Shown here: piece after piece, positions 1 to 10,506 of the stretch | Layout: every line of letters starts with the position of its first letter | Numbering within the stretch: the stretch's first letter is position 1 | Assembly: GCA_015847255.1 (NCBI GenBank) | Contig: JADLZK010012646.1 | Coordinates: 558,001 to 622,000 of the forward strand | Length of the DNA: 64,000 nucleotides | Direction of reading: 5' to 3' | Origin: Hyparrhenia diplandra | Taxonomy: Eukaryota; Streptophyta; Magnoliopsida; Poales; Poaceae | Position numbers and translations under genes: made by a program | The notes under the pieces: generated by a model | Database searches by the model: none | The model's input: the letters and a program-made list of their open reading frames with translations, nothing else | Told to the model about the DNA's origin: nothing

Positions 1-2229
1 CTCCCATCATTTCCAGCTTCTGAACTATTGCTTCTAAGCGCCCACAGTAATCATTAGTTACATCAATACATGTGAAAGATCAACACGGCATAAGTAGTGT
101 CGACTGAGGTATGCAAGGCCAGGTATCGCATACCAGTCCCTTGTAGAATGCAATCGGGGCACGAGAATGCCGTTCCGAGCTTAGATTCTTCATCAACAAT
201 GTTATTAACCACTCCGTAATAAACCGTTCCATCATATTGGTTTATGCATGCCCGCAACTCGAGCTGCAAAAAGGCAAGCTCCTTGTTGATCTTGAGAAGT
301 GTATCGTTGAACAGTTGCTGATGAGTGGCTGCAAGTCATGAAATAAGTGATTGGGGAGTAGACATTTGGCCAAATGAATCAAGAGAAGGTTGCAACCCAT
401 AGGCTATCGACTCTTCTATAAAGCCGGTGCTAAATATATGACTGAGCCAAGTAGGCGATGGGGCGTCAGTTGGGCTTAATGATTCAAAATCCATGTGGAA
501 TCAAGACCATTGTTTCAAACAATCGTATAATGCTATTCTGAATTCACTGTTTTTTTAGCAATACTTTGAAGTTTGAAGTGATTCTGACTGGCTCAGGTGA
601 TCAGGAAACAAAAGATAAAAAATTCATAGATCTATCTTGGGTGAGAAAGTAAGTGTAGCTACTGTTGAATCAGACACAAATTTCCACTAAATTGTTTGTT
701 CAAGATAAAGCATTCACATGTAAACAAATTTATTTGTGAGGAGCACAAGCAGGTCATGAAGAAGCCAACTTAATAAGAATGATGCTATCAATATTCAGAA
801 AGGCATTTTGGTTTTTGTGGCAAAGAAATAGAAAAGGGAATACAAGCAGCATCACGTATTGTATACAGCAGCATTGCATGACAAAATCAGATGGAGACCA
901 AACTAGCACTCTTTTTCCCTGACAAGCAGAAGATCTGTAGTCGACAAATAGAGATACAAAACTCGTCATCCGGCGCTGGCTTCCAGGTTTTCTTTTTGCA
1001 AAAGTTTTTCGATTTTGAAAACCGGGTGGGGGGGGGGAGGGATTGGTTTCGGTTTGACCCAATACATACAAGACGCATTAATTCAAGGGAAAGTTTTAAA
1101 AAGCTTTGAATTTTGTAATTACAAATATAATGACAGATTTGTCTGGAAATGGACGGCAAACGGTGTTTACTCGGCATCATCGGCTTATCGGGCATTCTTC
1201 CATGGGGCGGCGTCCATGCTGGGGGCAAAGGAGCTTTGGCGCACGCGCGCGCCTGACCGTGTGCGTTACTTCTTCTGGCTTGTGCTGCACCGCAGGATTT
1301 GGACGGGACACCGAAGGTTCACGCATGGTCTGCAAGATGACGATGCGTGCACGCTGTGTGGGCAGGAACCAGAGACCTGCTCTCATCTGTTCCTCGGTTG
1401 TGTTGTCACCAGACAATTATGGTTCATGATGCTTTCGTCAACAGGCTTGCAGAGCTTGGTGCCGCAGGAAGAGATGGACATCGCCGAGTGGTGGCTACGG
1501 CAGCGAAGGAGAGTTGACAGGGATTGCCGAAAGATGTTTGACAGTTTCCTCCTCTTGTGCTCTTGGGTGGTATGGAAGGAACGGAATGCACGTGTCTTCA
1601 GAAATCAATCGGCTTCGATGACGGAACTGGCAGCGGCTGTGGCCAGGGAAGCTGAAGATTGGGTGGGTGCCGGGTTCGCTGTCCTAGCGCCGGCGGTGAC
1701 CGTGTGGTCGCAAGCTAGTTTCAGGATGTAGTGCCTCTCCTGCGTCTTTCAGGTGGCTTAGTGTAGTTTCGTTCGTTTCGTCTCGTTCGGTCCTTTTGTT
1801 TGCCGTTTGGTTTGTTAGGTCTCCTTTGCTTTCGATGTCCGCTTGACATCACTTTGTAATTGGCTTGGTGTTTTGACTTCCTCTTAATGAAATACGGGTG
1901 AATGGCCCGGTAGAGAAAAAAAAATGGATTAAAGAAAAGTATAGAGATGTAAAGAACATTTCGAACAAATGTACTATTAGCACCGCACCGCCACAGTAAT
2001 AAGTTCAAGAAACGAGAACCACTCCATGGAACAGATGCGAAGAGAAGATGGAGAAAGACTAGAGCTAAAAGGGAAGAGAGCTGCAAGCATCGTGGCATAG
2101 GTAGGTACCGGGGTCTCTGTCAGAGACAGCAGCCAACAGTGCGTGGAATTCTGGCTCAGGAAGGGGGCCACGGCAGAGCAGCGCCTGCAGTAGGGTGTGT
2201 TGCCTCTGCCGCCAGGGGAGAGGCGCCAT
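1..2229 (-). CDS. NSE1: NSE1 (SMC5/6 complex subunit) homologue, 5' part, truncated by window edge
   Basis: Minus-strand gene built from exon 1 (2229-2109), intron 1 (2108-329), exon 2 (328-134) and the probable beginning of exon 3 (about 50 to 1, continuing off the window). NSE1 is a RING/winged-helix subunit of the SMC5/6 complex, which acts in DNA repair in the nucleus; the RING end would lie outside the window. Exon 1 encodes MAPLPWRQRQHTLLQ through VSDRDP and joins in phase to exon 2 (ATHQQLFNDTLLKIN, then INQYDGTVYYGVVNN and DEESKLG), a conserved run I recognise from plant NSE1 proteins. Acceptor TTGCAG precedes 328 and donor GT follows 134. Frame problems: exon 2 appears to lack single bases near 154 and 160 relative to the expected SVPQIAFYKGL, and exon 3 lacks one near 20. 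The gene is either a decaying copy or affected by sequence errors. Intron 1 is unusually long because of a LINE insertion. Confidence 0.72.
134..328 (-). CDS. NSE1: NSE1 exon 2
   Basis: Exon bounded by acceptor AG at 330-329 and donor GT at 133-132. It encodes the winged-helix region that begins ATHQQLFNDTLLKINKELAF. Its phase fits both candidate first exons, each of which ends in GACCCCG or the equivalent with one base left over. Two one-base losses near 154 and 160 shift the last third out of frame; restoring them would give an exon of a length divisible as expected. This is the best-conserved part of the gene in the window. Confidence 0.72.
341..961. other. NSE1 intron 1, left part
   Basis: AT-rich intronic sequence between exon 2 and the repeat at 962. 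I see no exon, RNA gene or terminal-repeat element in it. Confidence 0.5.
962..1131 (+). repeat. Dispersed repeat R, copy 1
   Basis: About 170 bp, nearly identical to 3998-4159 in the same orientation. Both contain a run of G after GATTTTGAAAACCGG, then GACCCAATACATACAAGACG. Copy 1 ends exactly where LINE coding sequence begins (1131), so the LINE inserted into or beside it. The superfamily is not recognised. Confidence 0.7.
1131..1923 (+). mobile_element. 5'-truncated LINE fragment (zf-RVT end of ORF2) with poly(A)
   Basis: Open frame from about 1131 to a TAG at 1729-1731. It encodes the C-terminal region of a plant non-LTR retrotransposon ORF2: FVWKWTANGVYSASSAYRAF, then WRTRAPDRVRYFFWL, and a zinc motif CTLCGQEPETCSHLF at 1348 onward. 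After the stop comes a 3' UTR of about 180 bp and an A-rich tail near 1914-1924. The rest of ORF2 (endonuclease, RT) is absent, as in 5'-truncated LINE insertions. It lies inside NSE1 intron 1 in the opposite orientation. It belongs to a different LINE family from the element at 12239-46515, since no RNase H domain follows. No convincing target duplication was found. Confidence 0.8.
2109..2229 (-). CDS. NSE1: NSE1 candidate first exon (proximal)
   Basis: The ATG at 2229 opens MAPLPWRQRQHTLLQ, followed by ALLCRGPLPEPEFHALLAAVSDRDP. The exon ends at CCCCG followed by GTACCT, a weaker donor than that of the distal copy at 3615. The reading frame is clean. The 24 residues upstream in the same open frame are not conserved, which is why 2229 is chosen as start. 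See 3615-3730 for a second, homologous first exon. Confidence 0.65.
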
Positions 2230-2655
2230 AGCTGAGAAGGTAGTGAGGATAGCGTAGGTAGCAGATGAATGTGAGGTCGGAGGTCGTGAACCGAGCAAGA
2301 AGCTGAAGAGATGTAGTGGCGTCTTGGCTTACACTGGAAGGAGCCTAACAGGGAATGGCGGGAAGGGATGTAGGGGTGCTAGCTCGCATTGTAAGCTCCA
2401 GCCTCCAGGTGCTGCTGCTGCGTGCACCTGTAGCTCTGATCAGAGTGCATCAACAAAGGCGTCCGTCCATGCCATGTCCACAGCTCTGTTGCCCCACATT
2501 GCCATCCACACATTGCACGCCTACGGCCAAGAACGAGGATGAAGAGCAGGAGTGGAGGGGTTCGACCGTACCGGACACTGCTTCTTCTTGCACGCACGTA
2601 CCCCAACGGCATGGGAGTAGAGAAATAGGTACGGCAGAGGCACAGACGCATTTCC

Positions 2656-3510
2656 GGCCTGTTTGGGACCGCGTTACTTAGATTATACGCGGAATAAGCA
2701 AATTGTCGCGCCAAAGCGGTCGGCTTATTCGGCGACCGAGCGCGAAGCTGAAAAATCCTCCCGTAGCACTGCGTTTCGAGAAGCGAGGCCGAGCTCGCGT
2801 TTCCAAAAGCGAGGCTTTCCCGTCCCGCCCCTCCTCCGCATCGACTCGGCCGAGGCGGATCCGGCGGCCACCTCCTCACTTCCCCGCTGCGCCGCCCTTC
2901 TCCCTCCCGTTGCGGCGCCGCCCTGCTCCGTCCCCGTGCCGACCGAGCCCGCCCCGGTGGATCTGCGCCGGACCGAGCCTCCCTCGACCAGCGTCAGGGA
3001 GGGCCGCCGCCCGTCGACCTGGTTGCGGCTTCCCGGCCGACCCGCTCCGCCTCCCTCGGCCGGCGTCGCCCGCAGGGGGGAAGGGCAGCGCGCCGGCGAC
3101 CTGGTTGCGGCTTCACGGCCCGACCCGCTCCGCCTCCGCTAGGTCCCGCTCCGCGCCGCCACCTCCTCTTGCTCGAGCACGGCCTCGGCGCGCCCGGCAG
3201 CCACGACGGTGGTGGGGGCGGGGGGTGACGGACGGTGGCGCTGCCAGCCCGGCGCTCTCGAGCTCCCCTCGCTGGATCCGTGCCGGTGCATCCTTGTCGG
3301 GAAGGAGAAGATAAGGTGGCGCTGGATCTACCCTTGAGTCTAGGGGTATTTCGGTCATTTTATACATTTAGGACAAATAATCTATGGAAATAATCGAGAT
3401 AGCCAAACACTATGCTTATTCGGACAGCGGATTTCTCCCCAACCGTGGCTTTTGAAATAAACTCGCTTAGCTTATAAGCGAGTTCTAGAAAAGCTGAACC
3501 AAACGGGGCC
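2656..3510. mobile_element. Non-autonomous TIR element with GC-rich centre
   Basis: Begins GGCCTGTTTGG and ends CCAAACGGGGCC, which are inverted termini. Subterminal CTTATTCGG motifs occur on both sides (near 2725 and 3414), and a perfect hairpin AACTCGCTTA/TAAGCGAGTT sits near 3460-3485. The core (about 2760-3330) is extremely GC-rich with no conserved protein. It separates the two NSE1 first exons. Only a possible 3-bp TTC duplication is visible, so the superfamily is left open. Confidence 0.5.
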
Positions 3511-3614
3511 TTCGTCGAGGCGCTTGTTGGTCTATGTACGGCGCGATACAAAGAAAGAAAAGCCCGAGAGAGACGAGAGGAGAGAGAGCGGCAGCAGACG
3601 GCGGGCGTACTTAC

Positions 3615-3730
3615 CGGGGTCCTTGCCGGAGACGCCGGCGAAGACGGCGTGGAAGTCGCGCTCGGAGAGGGGGCCCGCGGTGGAGCAGCGCCTGAATCAG
3701 GGGTGTGGTGCCGCCATGTCGCGGCGCCAT
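3615..3730 (-). pseudogene. NSE1: Second NSE1 first exon (distal copy)
   Basis: Homologous to the exon at 2109-2229. The ATG at 3730 gives MAPRHGGTTPLIQALLHRGP; after a one-base excess in a run of C near 3673 the frame continues LSERDFHAVFAGVSGKDP. It ends ACCCCG followed by the consensus donor GTAAGT. The phase is the same as exon 1, so it could splice to exon 2 at 328. It may be the ancestral first exon, an alternative first exon, or the remnant of a tandem duplicate whose other exons were lost. The extra C breaks the frame unless it is a sequence error. Confidence 0.6.
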
Positions 3731-3997
3731 ATGCTCCCGCTGGCCTGGTGGTGGTGGCTGGGAAGTGCCGGATCGGGAAGCCCAAACCTACTCGGCGAAT
3801 TCCTCGGCGCCGCCCCGCTGGAAGGATTTCTCCTCTCCTTGTGTGGGAGGGAATTTTCTTGGGACGAGGATTCGAAGCGCCGGGGCGCGGCAAAGCAAGT
3901 GAAGCAACCCTACGGCAAGGGCCCCGGGAAGGAAGGAAATGGTGGGCCGGGCCGCCATCCCGCCGAGTGGACTGGGATCTTCACTTAAATTGGACCC

Positions 3998-4159
3998 ACT
4001 CGTCATCCGGGGCTTCCGGGTTTTCTTTTTGCAAAAGTTTTCGATTTTGAAAACCGGGGGTGGGGGGGATTGGTTTCGGTTTGACCCAATACATACAAGA
4101 CGCATTAATTCAAGGGAAAGTTTTTAAAAAGCTTTGAATTTTGTAATTACAAATATAAT
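3998..4159 (+). repeat. Dispersed repeat R, copy 2
   Basis: Second copy of the repeat at 962-1131, upstream of the distal NSE1 first exon. It differs from copy 1 by small indels in C/G-rich spots near its start. Its right side continues into unique sequence and then a Stowaway MITE. Confidence 0.7.
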
Positions 4160-4198
4160 GAAATATCGTACAAAAATCTTGGGCGTTGATTGCACCTA

Positions 4199-4435
4199 CT
4201 CCCTCGTCCCATGGAGTTCGTCGTTTTTGACTTTTGAACTTCATGTTTGACCATCTGTCTTATTCAAAATATTTATGTAAATTATAAAATAAATTAATCA
4301 ATATTCAAGTATCTTCATTGATAAAATAAGTCGTACCAAAATAAATTATATTTGTGCAAAAAATTTGAATAAGACGAAGCATCGAATAAGATGGCACGGA
4401 ATCAGGGGTGACAAACTCGGTGGGGACGGAGGGAG
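4199..4435. mobile_element. Stowaway-type MITE
   Basis: 237 bp with termini CTCCCTCGTCCC and GGGACGGAGGGAG, flanked by TA on both sides (4197-4198 and 4436-4437). The interior is AT-rich and non-coding. The TIR and TA duplication are the Stowaway (Tc1/mariner) signature of grass genomes. Confidence 0.88.
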
Positions 4436-4437
4436 TA

Positions 4438-6281
4438 GAGATTTAGGGTTTCAGTTTCCAACATGGGTTTTTAGGCATTGTTTTTGCAGGTGTGTTAAAA
4501 AAGCGTATAAAGTTGAAAACAAATGATAATTTATTATCACTGTCACAAAAGTTATCTAATAACACGTACATACCAAGAAATTATTTAAGTTTATATGATC
4601 GGACAAACAACTTACACCTAGGTATTGACTAGTTAAAAAAACAAAAGCGGGATGCTTAATTATATATAGGGTAGCTCTTATATTTCGTACATTCATAGAA
4701 ACGTGCGGCAATATTTATCTGCATCGTCCAACATACATTCAACCAAAGGAAAGCTACCTAGGTTCACAGACTTTTTGAGGTGTGTGGGTGGCAATTCTAT
4801 CGCCCGACACTAGTAGAACTCCAAATTTTAGTGTTGACATGATGGTGGCTTTCCTCTAACTAGTATAGCGACCGTGTACTGTCAGGGGTTCTTTTGAGGG
4901 ATGCACTTAAAAACAACCAGACAATGAGATTCTTTTCCATAGTTTTTGTCTCACAACTGTATGCGATCCTAATCATAAATATAATCGAAAATACATTCAT
5001 GCATAACAAGGTATAATAAAGTAATGTCTCGGATGCTACAAATAAGTTCACACAATTATATACAATAAGCGTGAACCATCCATCTCTTGATCTCTACCCA
5101 GAAAAGATACTTCCATAATTAATCGTTATACTAAAAATTGCAGTAAGAAAAAAAAGTGCTCCTTGTGACAACAAACAATCTGGTAGTCAGGTTGTTGAGC
5201 TCATCATTAAGTTCAAGATATATCAAGCAATATGGTCGCATCATTAAATGGCCAATAATAACAAGACTTGATACAAAATAAATTGTGTAGTACTGTGCTC
5301 AATTTTTTTTTTTCTCACAGTTCAGCTCCTTCACCGGCTGCCAAAATACAAAGCGATTGCCACCAAACATCCTATAGCTCCTTGTCTTTCGTGATTTTCC
5401 TGTGAACCAGCAACACAATCACTTGATCACCCTTTGTCTTAACTTTGCCACTAATTTCCTCTAAAGGTGCAACAAACATTCCATCTTTAGCACTCTGTTC
5501 TAAACTTTAGCGTTCATATGAAGGTGGTTTCCCTATATGCCCACTAATTTTGAATCAAAATCAGTTTATGATCCAAATCTAACAAGGGAAGCTTCCTTAG
5601 ATGCTCTACTCACTTGCAACTGCAAGAGGAAAGAGCGGGCAGCGGGCGGGCAACCAGTGCCCGACTGAGGAAGGAGTCGTGATGCAACAGAGCATAGAGC
5701 GGAGGGGTGACATCGGAGAGCCGAAGTGCAGAGGGGAGGGCTGGAAGGGATCATGAGTGGCTGTCGGTCCCCGGCAACAACGTCACGGCGGGTCGGTGGT
5801 GGTCGGGCATGATGCGAGTCACCGCGAGGAGTGATGCGACACCGGCAGCAACGCTGAGAGCTTAGTTGCCCGCTCCTTCCCTGGACATCTTGTGGTGGGC
5901 TCATGGGCTCCTTGATGGGCCAAAAATTGAAGACCTGGTCCCTTGTTACATAAGTTTGTACTAAAAAAAAAGGTGCCGACTCAATATAGTGCATGACAAT
6001 GTAATTGTCATGAATTTTTTTCCATATTATGGCTTAAGTTTGTACCACATTATGGCTTAAGTTTGTACATAGAACAACACCAATAACACCGTCATCCAAA
6101 TATTTACAAATTACAATTGCATTCAACACGAACAACATAAACATCTTTAATAGAGTGCATGGGGAGCACATCATACCCCATACACGGTGGCCATATACAA
6201 GCACGTAGCACATAGGAATGATGACATCTTAATCTATATTTTGTACAATTGCAGTGGGTGCCAACTTTACCTTATTATGAC
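4438..6281. other. Intergenic stretch, no recognised gene
   Basis: Mostly AT-rich; 5566-5994 contains an open frame on the minus strand with no recognisable domain. A 22-bp tandem repeat (TATGGCTTAAGTTTGTAC core) occurs at about 6026-6068. I see no TE termini or RNA genes. Confidence 0.4.
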
Positions 6282-9200
6282 TCATGAGAATATCGTCCAC
6301 CATCCAGTAATATCAGGATTTTCTTCATGAACAGCATTTTCTTTCTTAAGATCAACCACTATCCTTGTCTTCGGAGAACGTTTCTTGCCATTACCCAGGT
6401 CAATATCATGATAACAGCCTGTGAAGCGGGAGTGAATTTCCAATTCTTTGAGCTCAGGAACCATGCGCAGCTCAACTTCGACCCTCTCTAGCACTTCCAC
6501 ATCAATCATCTTGATCTTTTTGAGGCGCGGAAATTTGGATGAAGCAAATATAAGTTGCTTGTCCTTGTATGAGCCAGGTACAACGCATAGCGGTTGCAAG
6601 AAATGGCAGGTCGAGAGCTTGTTAATGAATTCCTGTGTCACATATGTTTTCTCCGGAGAAAGCATGATGAGATTTGGGAGACATAAGGACTCACTACCAT
6701 CTATATTAGATGAATGTAGCAGATCCCCACTTAGGAACATAAACTTGACACGCCGGAGGGAAGCAGTGGTGAAGACATTTGAAGGAATAATTTTACCTTC
6801 TAAGATCAGTGTCCTAAGGCTCTCAAGTTTCTCCAGAGCACCAGAAAGAGCTTTCACATTGACATGTGAGATATGCCAAATAGACAAGAACTCAAGATGG
6901 ATCATCTCTCCTAGTGTCAGCTCCTCCGAAACTTCTTCAAGATCTATGGAGTCAAGTGTATGTAAACTGCTTCAAGCTGCCAATTTTCTTGGGCAATCTG
7001 AGGACAAAACCAAGGACATGTCTTAGGGTTTTAATCCTCCAAAAGGACCTCGGGAGCACTCGGACGTTAGTTTCCCTAACATCCAATGTTTGGAGGCTAG
7101 TGAGTCTTCCAATGGACCTTGGGATATGTTTCATTGAACATGATGTGATTCCAAGGTACTGCAAGTGCACAACATTGCCAATTGCACTTGTTAAAGTCTC
7201 ACCAATCTCAATACCTTTGATTGATGACACGGAGAAACTCAGATCCATGAAATAGTTCCTTGATGTGAGATCTGATGTCTTTCTTCATCTTAGAGATCGC
7301 CCTTCTTTGAGATAAGTGAAACATATATGCCCGACTTCCTTTGGACCTGTGCACTGTGCCCCGATCACCTTTATTAGGCTCTTGCTCATACCGAGAGAAG
7401 ATGGATCGTAGCTTTGGCAATGGATGGGCGGGACAGCATATTTGTCGGTGTAATTCTGCTTGAGAGAGAGGCGGCGAGCACTAGTTAATGTAGGGATATC
7501 ATCATGGCTATGGACCTCCACAAAGCTTGCTTCATGTGCTTCTATCTCGCAAAAAGTCATGGACTTTGTTTTGGATTGTGACCGACATCTTGCGGCGGAA
7601 ACTGGAATCATCATCCATCTTTGCTCGGTGACAAGATTCCGATCAATCAACTCGAGATAGGTAGATGTAGCCAATCTTCTCCATTGTCTTCCCACCCTTT
7701 GAACTTAGAAATCCCTCTCGCAACCCACATAAATACCAAGCTGCGTGCCTCAATTGTAGTGTTGGTTGGCAATGCGGCAAAGTAGAGGAAGCAACATTTT
7801 AGCTCGTGTGGAAGATCATCAAAAGCAAACCGACGGCATGCTTTCAAGATTGGTTGATGGCTTGGACTTAAGGTACCGAAAAACCTTCACCCACTCACTT
7901 GGGAACTTCTTGGATTGCACAAGACACGATAAAGAACAAGCGCCAAAGGCAACCCATGGGTGATTTTGAAAATACTCTTTTGGTAGTTGTTAAGGTTTTT
8001 ATCATGCAGTTCCTTAGGTAGCCTCTCACGAAACAATGACATGGCAGCATCTTCTGTAAGTTTTTTTAACTGAATGGTGACATGATGGTAGCTGCTAGGT
8101 GGCTCTTCTGGTTTACCTTGTGTGATATGCACTACTCTACTACCCCTAGTGCCAAGCGGGATGCTAGTCAAAAAGTGCTTCCATTCAGTACTACTGACTT
8201 CACCATCTATCACAAGCAAGTACTTCTTATTTTTCAATTTATTGTGCAGCATTTCCTGAGCCTTTTCTTTAGGGCAATTTGTGTCATCTTCTGTCAGTTG
8301 CTGAGTAATTTGTTGAAGGATATTGGGAGCAGATTAAATAAGGTGCAATACATTCCATGGCTTGCACTTCAAACACTTTCTTCTTTTCCATTTTTTTTTG
8401 TATATGTCTCTCACAAGAGTTGTCTTGCCAATACCACTTTCTCCAGACACAGTGATCATGACTGGATAGTGTTCTTTACCCTCTTGATGTTCAGTTAGGG
8501 CATCCTCTAATTGGTTGTGCTCCTCCACATATATCACCGCCTCTGAATCATGCACATCATCCCTGAGATATTCAACCATTGTATAGTGGTTAGTATCAGT
8601 ATAAGTTTACTCTGAATAGTAAGTTGACAACCAAACATATAGTGTCAAATATAATCTATCCATTGCCCATCGATATTTTTTTAAGAAAAATGAAAATCAT
8701 TTTCCATTTCTCAGTCAATATTGCCTCGATCAGCCAAAGTTACTCTGTAAACAAGATACCACTTATAGCACTACATGCACTGTACAGAGGCATGCATCTT
8801 AAGACTGCCACCACACTACATCTATAAATCGATGTACAGAGGTGGCATGGGTCCATAGACCCATTGAATGGAAGTTAAGCGCCACCTAGCAATATATAAA
8901 TGGAGGACTCTCAAAATCCCTTTTTATAGTGATGGGCTGCCTTTATGAAACTACATTTCAAGATGAATTTACTTACATCACTTTCATGTTTTCAAACTCA
9001 CCCCAATTAAAAGAATTTATTTGTAGTCAAAATTTAAAAATTTGACTCAACCTGAAAACGACATTCCTTTAGGAAAACCGGAGGGAGTACCATATAGGAA
9101 TGACACAAGTGAAATCGGCTATAGAATATAGTTAAGTACAAAAGGTAATTCCGAATGACACAAGTGAAATCGGCTATAGAATATAGTTAAGTACAAAAGG

Positions 9201-9796
9201 TAATTCTGTATACTTACAACTTTCTGTGAGTGTAATTTATAGATGTTGAGGTAGAAGGTTTCCATGTCACATCTGTCTTCTTATTGGAATCCTCTATCTT
9301 GTATTTTCTCTTTGTTTTCAATGATGCCATCAAGCCTCATGTTGATGGCTTTAATTTTTCTAGATAGGCCGCGTCTCATCTGTACTTGAATTGTGAATGT
9401 TTCAAGGCACATCATAGTAGGACGAAGCCACCTTGGGTACCTGAAGAATGCAACCATCCAGCCATCAGTTTTGTGGGTTGTCTAGTGTAATTGTTAGATA
9501 TGCATGCATAGCCCTTTATGTTGTACCCACCTGGACATGTCCACATGGAGATGATAGTGATCGAGGGCGTCCTCGGCGTCAAAGACGGCATCTCGCGTCT
9601 GCAGCGTCCAGACCCTGGTGACTTCATCGGTGACGGCACGGCGCCTGGTGTCAGCCTCGCGGAGGAAGGCCTGCAGCCACATGAGCTTGTCCCGGAGCCG
9701 GTGGATGTCGGCGTTCACCCCCACCAGCGCCCGGGCCTCGCCGACGGCCACCTCCTGCAGCCTCCCAACCAGAGGCCCGATGATCGCCTCCGCCAT
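6282..9796 (-). pseudogene. CC-NB-ARC-LRR disease-resistance gene, frameshifted
   Basis: Intracellular immune receptor. Exon 1 (9796-9531) starts MAEAIIGPLVGRLQEVAVGE and carries most of the Rx-type coiled-coil domain; exon 2 (9440-9218) encodes its second half (YPRWLRPTMM, GLSRKIKAINMRLDGI); exon 3 (8562-6282) holds NB-ARC and LRR. Splice sites are consistent: donor GTGGGT after 9531, acceptor TTCAG before 9440, donor GTAAGT after 9218, acceptor CTCAG before 8562. Motifs: P-loop GESGIGKTT (8444-8418), kinase-2 region KKYLLVIDGEV (8228-8196), GSRVVHIT, GLPLA (about 7955-7941), CCFLYFAALP (about 7796-7767), VHD in another frame at 7564-7556, then leucine-rich repeats to a TAG at 6284-6282. The frame breaks at several places: exon 2 (extra A), about 8390, 8335, 7918, 7690, 7570, 7250 and 6930. 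Kinase-2 lacks the usual second acidic residue (DG instead of DD). It is a pseudogene unless the indels are sequence errors. Confidence 0.85.
9099..9208. repeat. 55-bp tandem duplication in NLR intron 2
   Basis: Two head-to-tail copies of a 55-bp unit starting AATGACACAAGTGAAATCGG (9099 and 9154), ending about 10 bp from the exon 2 splice donor (9217). The copies are almost identical, differing near the end (CCG versus CTG), so the duplication is recent. Confidence 0.9.
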
Positions 9797-10506
9797 CGTC
9801 GATCCTTAGCTACCTAGCTTCTCGATCTTTCTCTGTCTGTGTATTGTCGATCTGATGGCTTTCAGAAACGACAGCGCCAGACAACACGCACGTACAAATT
9901 TGTGTTTGTGTGTATATATGCACTACAGACACACGTGCTACGGTGGCGTGCAAGCGTGGTAACTAATTGCTTGATGATCGCGTTTTGAGTTGCTGCTCAG
10001 ATAGGGATTGATTTGATTCTTCTCGTGTCAGCTACATGCGTGCTTTGCTATAATCAGAGGTGAAAGAGCGGCAAAGCTAGCTGATGATACCTTTCTTTGC
10101 TTGTTTTTGATGAGATGCGCTCCATCGTGCTTTTCCGTCCGACATGGTGACATATGTGCGTGCACAACCGGGCTCCTACACGCAGCGTAACCAATAATAA
10201 GGATGCATCTATAGGTAGTAAGAATCACCTTTTGGAATCGCTTGATGTCATTGCTAATACTGTATGCAGGTATATGTCAAGTTCTATAAGGCCATGTGTT
10301 GCTACGGTCAAAGTATAAATAAAGAATGCCATGATACGTATACACACTATCTCCATTAGCCACATTGAGCTGCATGGTGATGTATTTGCTCCCGTTTGGC
10401 AGGGCTTTACATCACTGGTGAGGTTTTTTCCTTCAGCTCCTCGAGTGACTCTCTCGATGGAGTTGAGATGTGTTTCATTAACTCATTTCACAAAACGGCT
10501 CCTTTA
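9797..10506. other. NLR upstream region
   Basis: 5' flank of the NLR gene. A TATA-like stretch (GCATATATACACAC on the minus strand) lies near 9908-9922, about 115 bp upstream of the ATG, and may be its core promoter. Otherwise no feature is recognised. Confidence 0.35.

Noticed and set aside
3360..3893. 177-residue minus-strand frame
   Set aside because: It runs across the TIR element and the distal NSE1 exon in the wrong frame; no domain.
8334..8579. Start of the NLR at the ATG at 8579
   Set aside because: A splice acceptor CTCAG at 8567-8563 and two good upstream exons with the coiled-coil domain show this ATG is intronic.
8960..9090. Another Stowaway MITE ending in GGAGGGAGTA
   Set aside because: Only one terminus is recognisable; the opposite inverted end could not be found.
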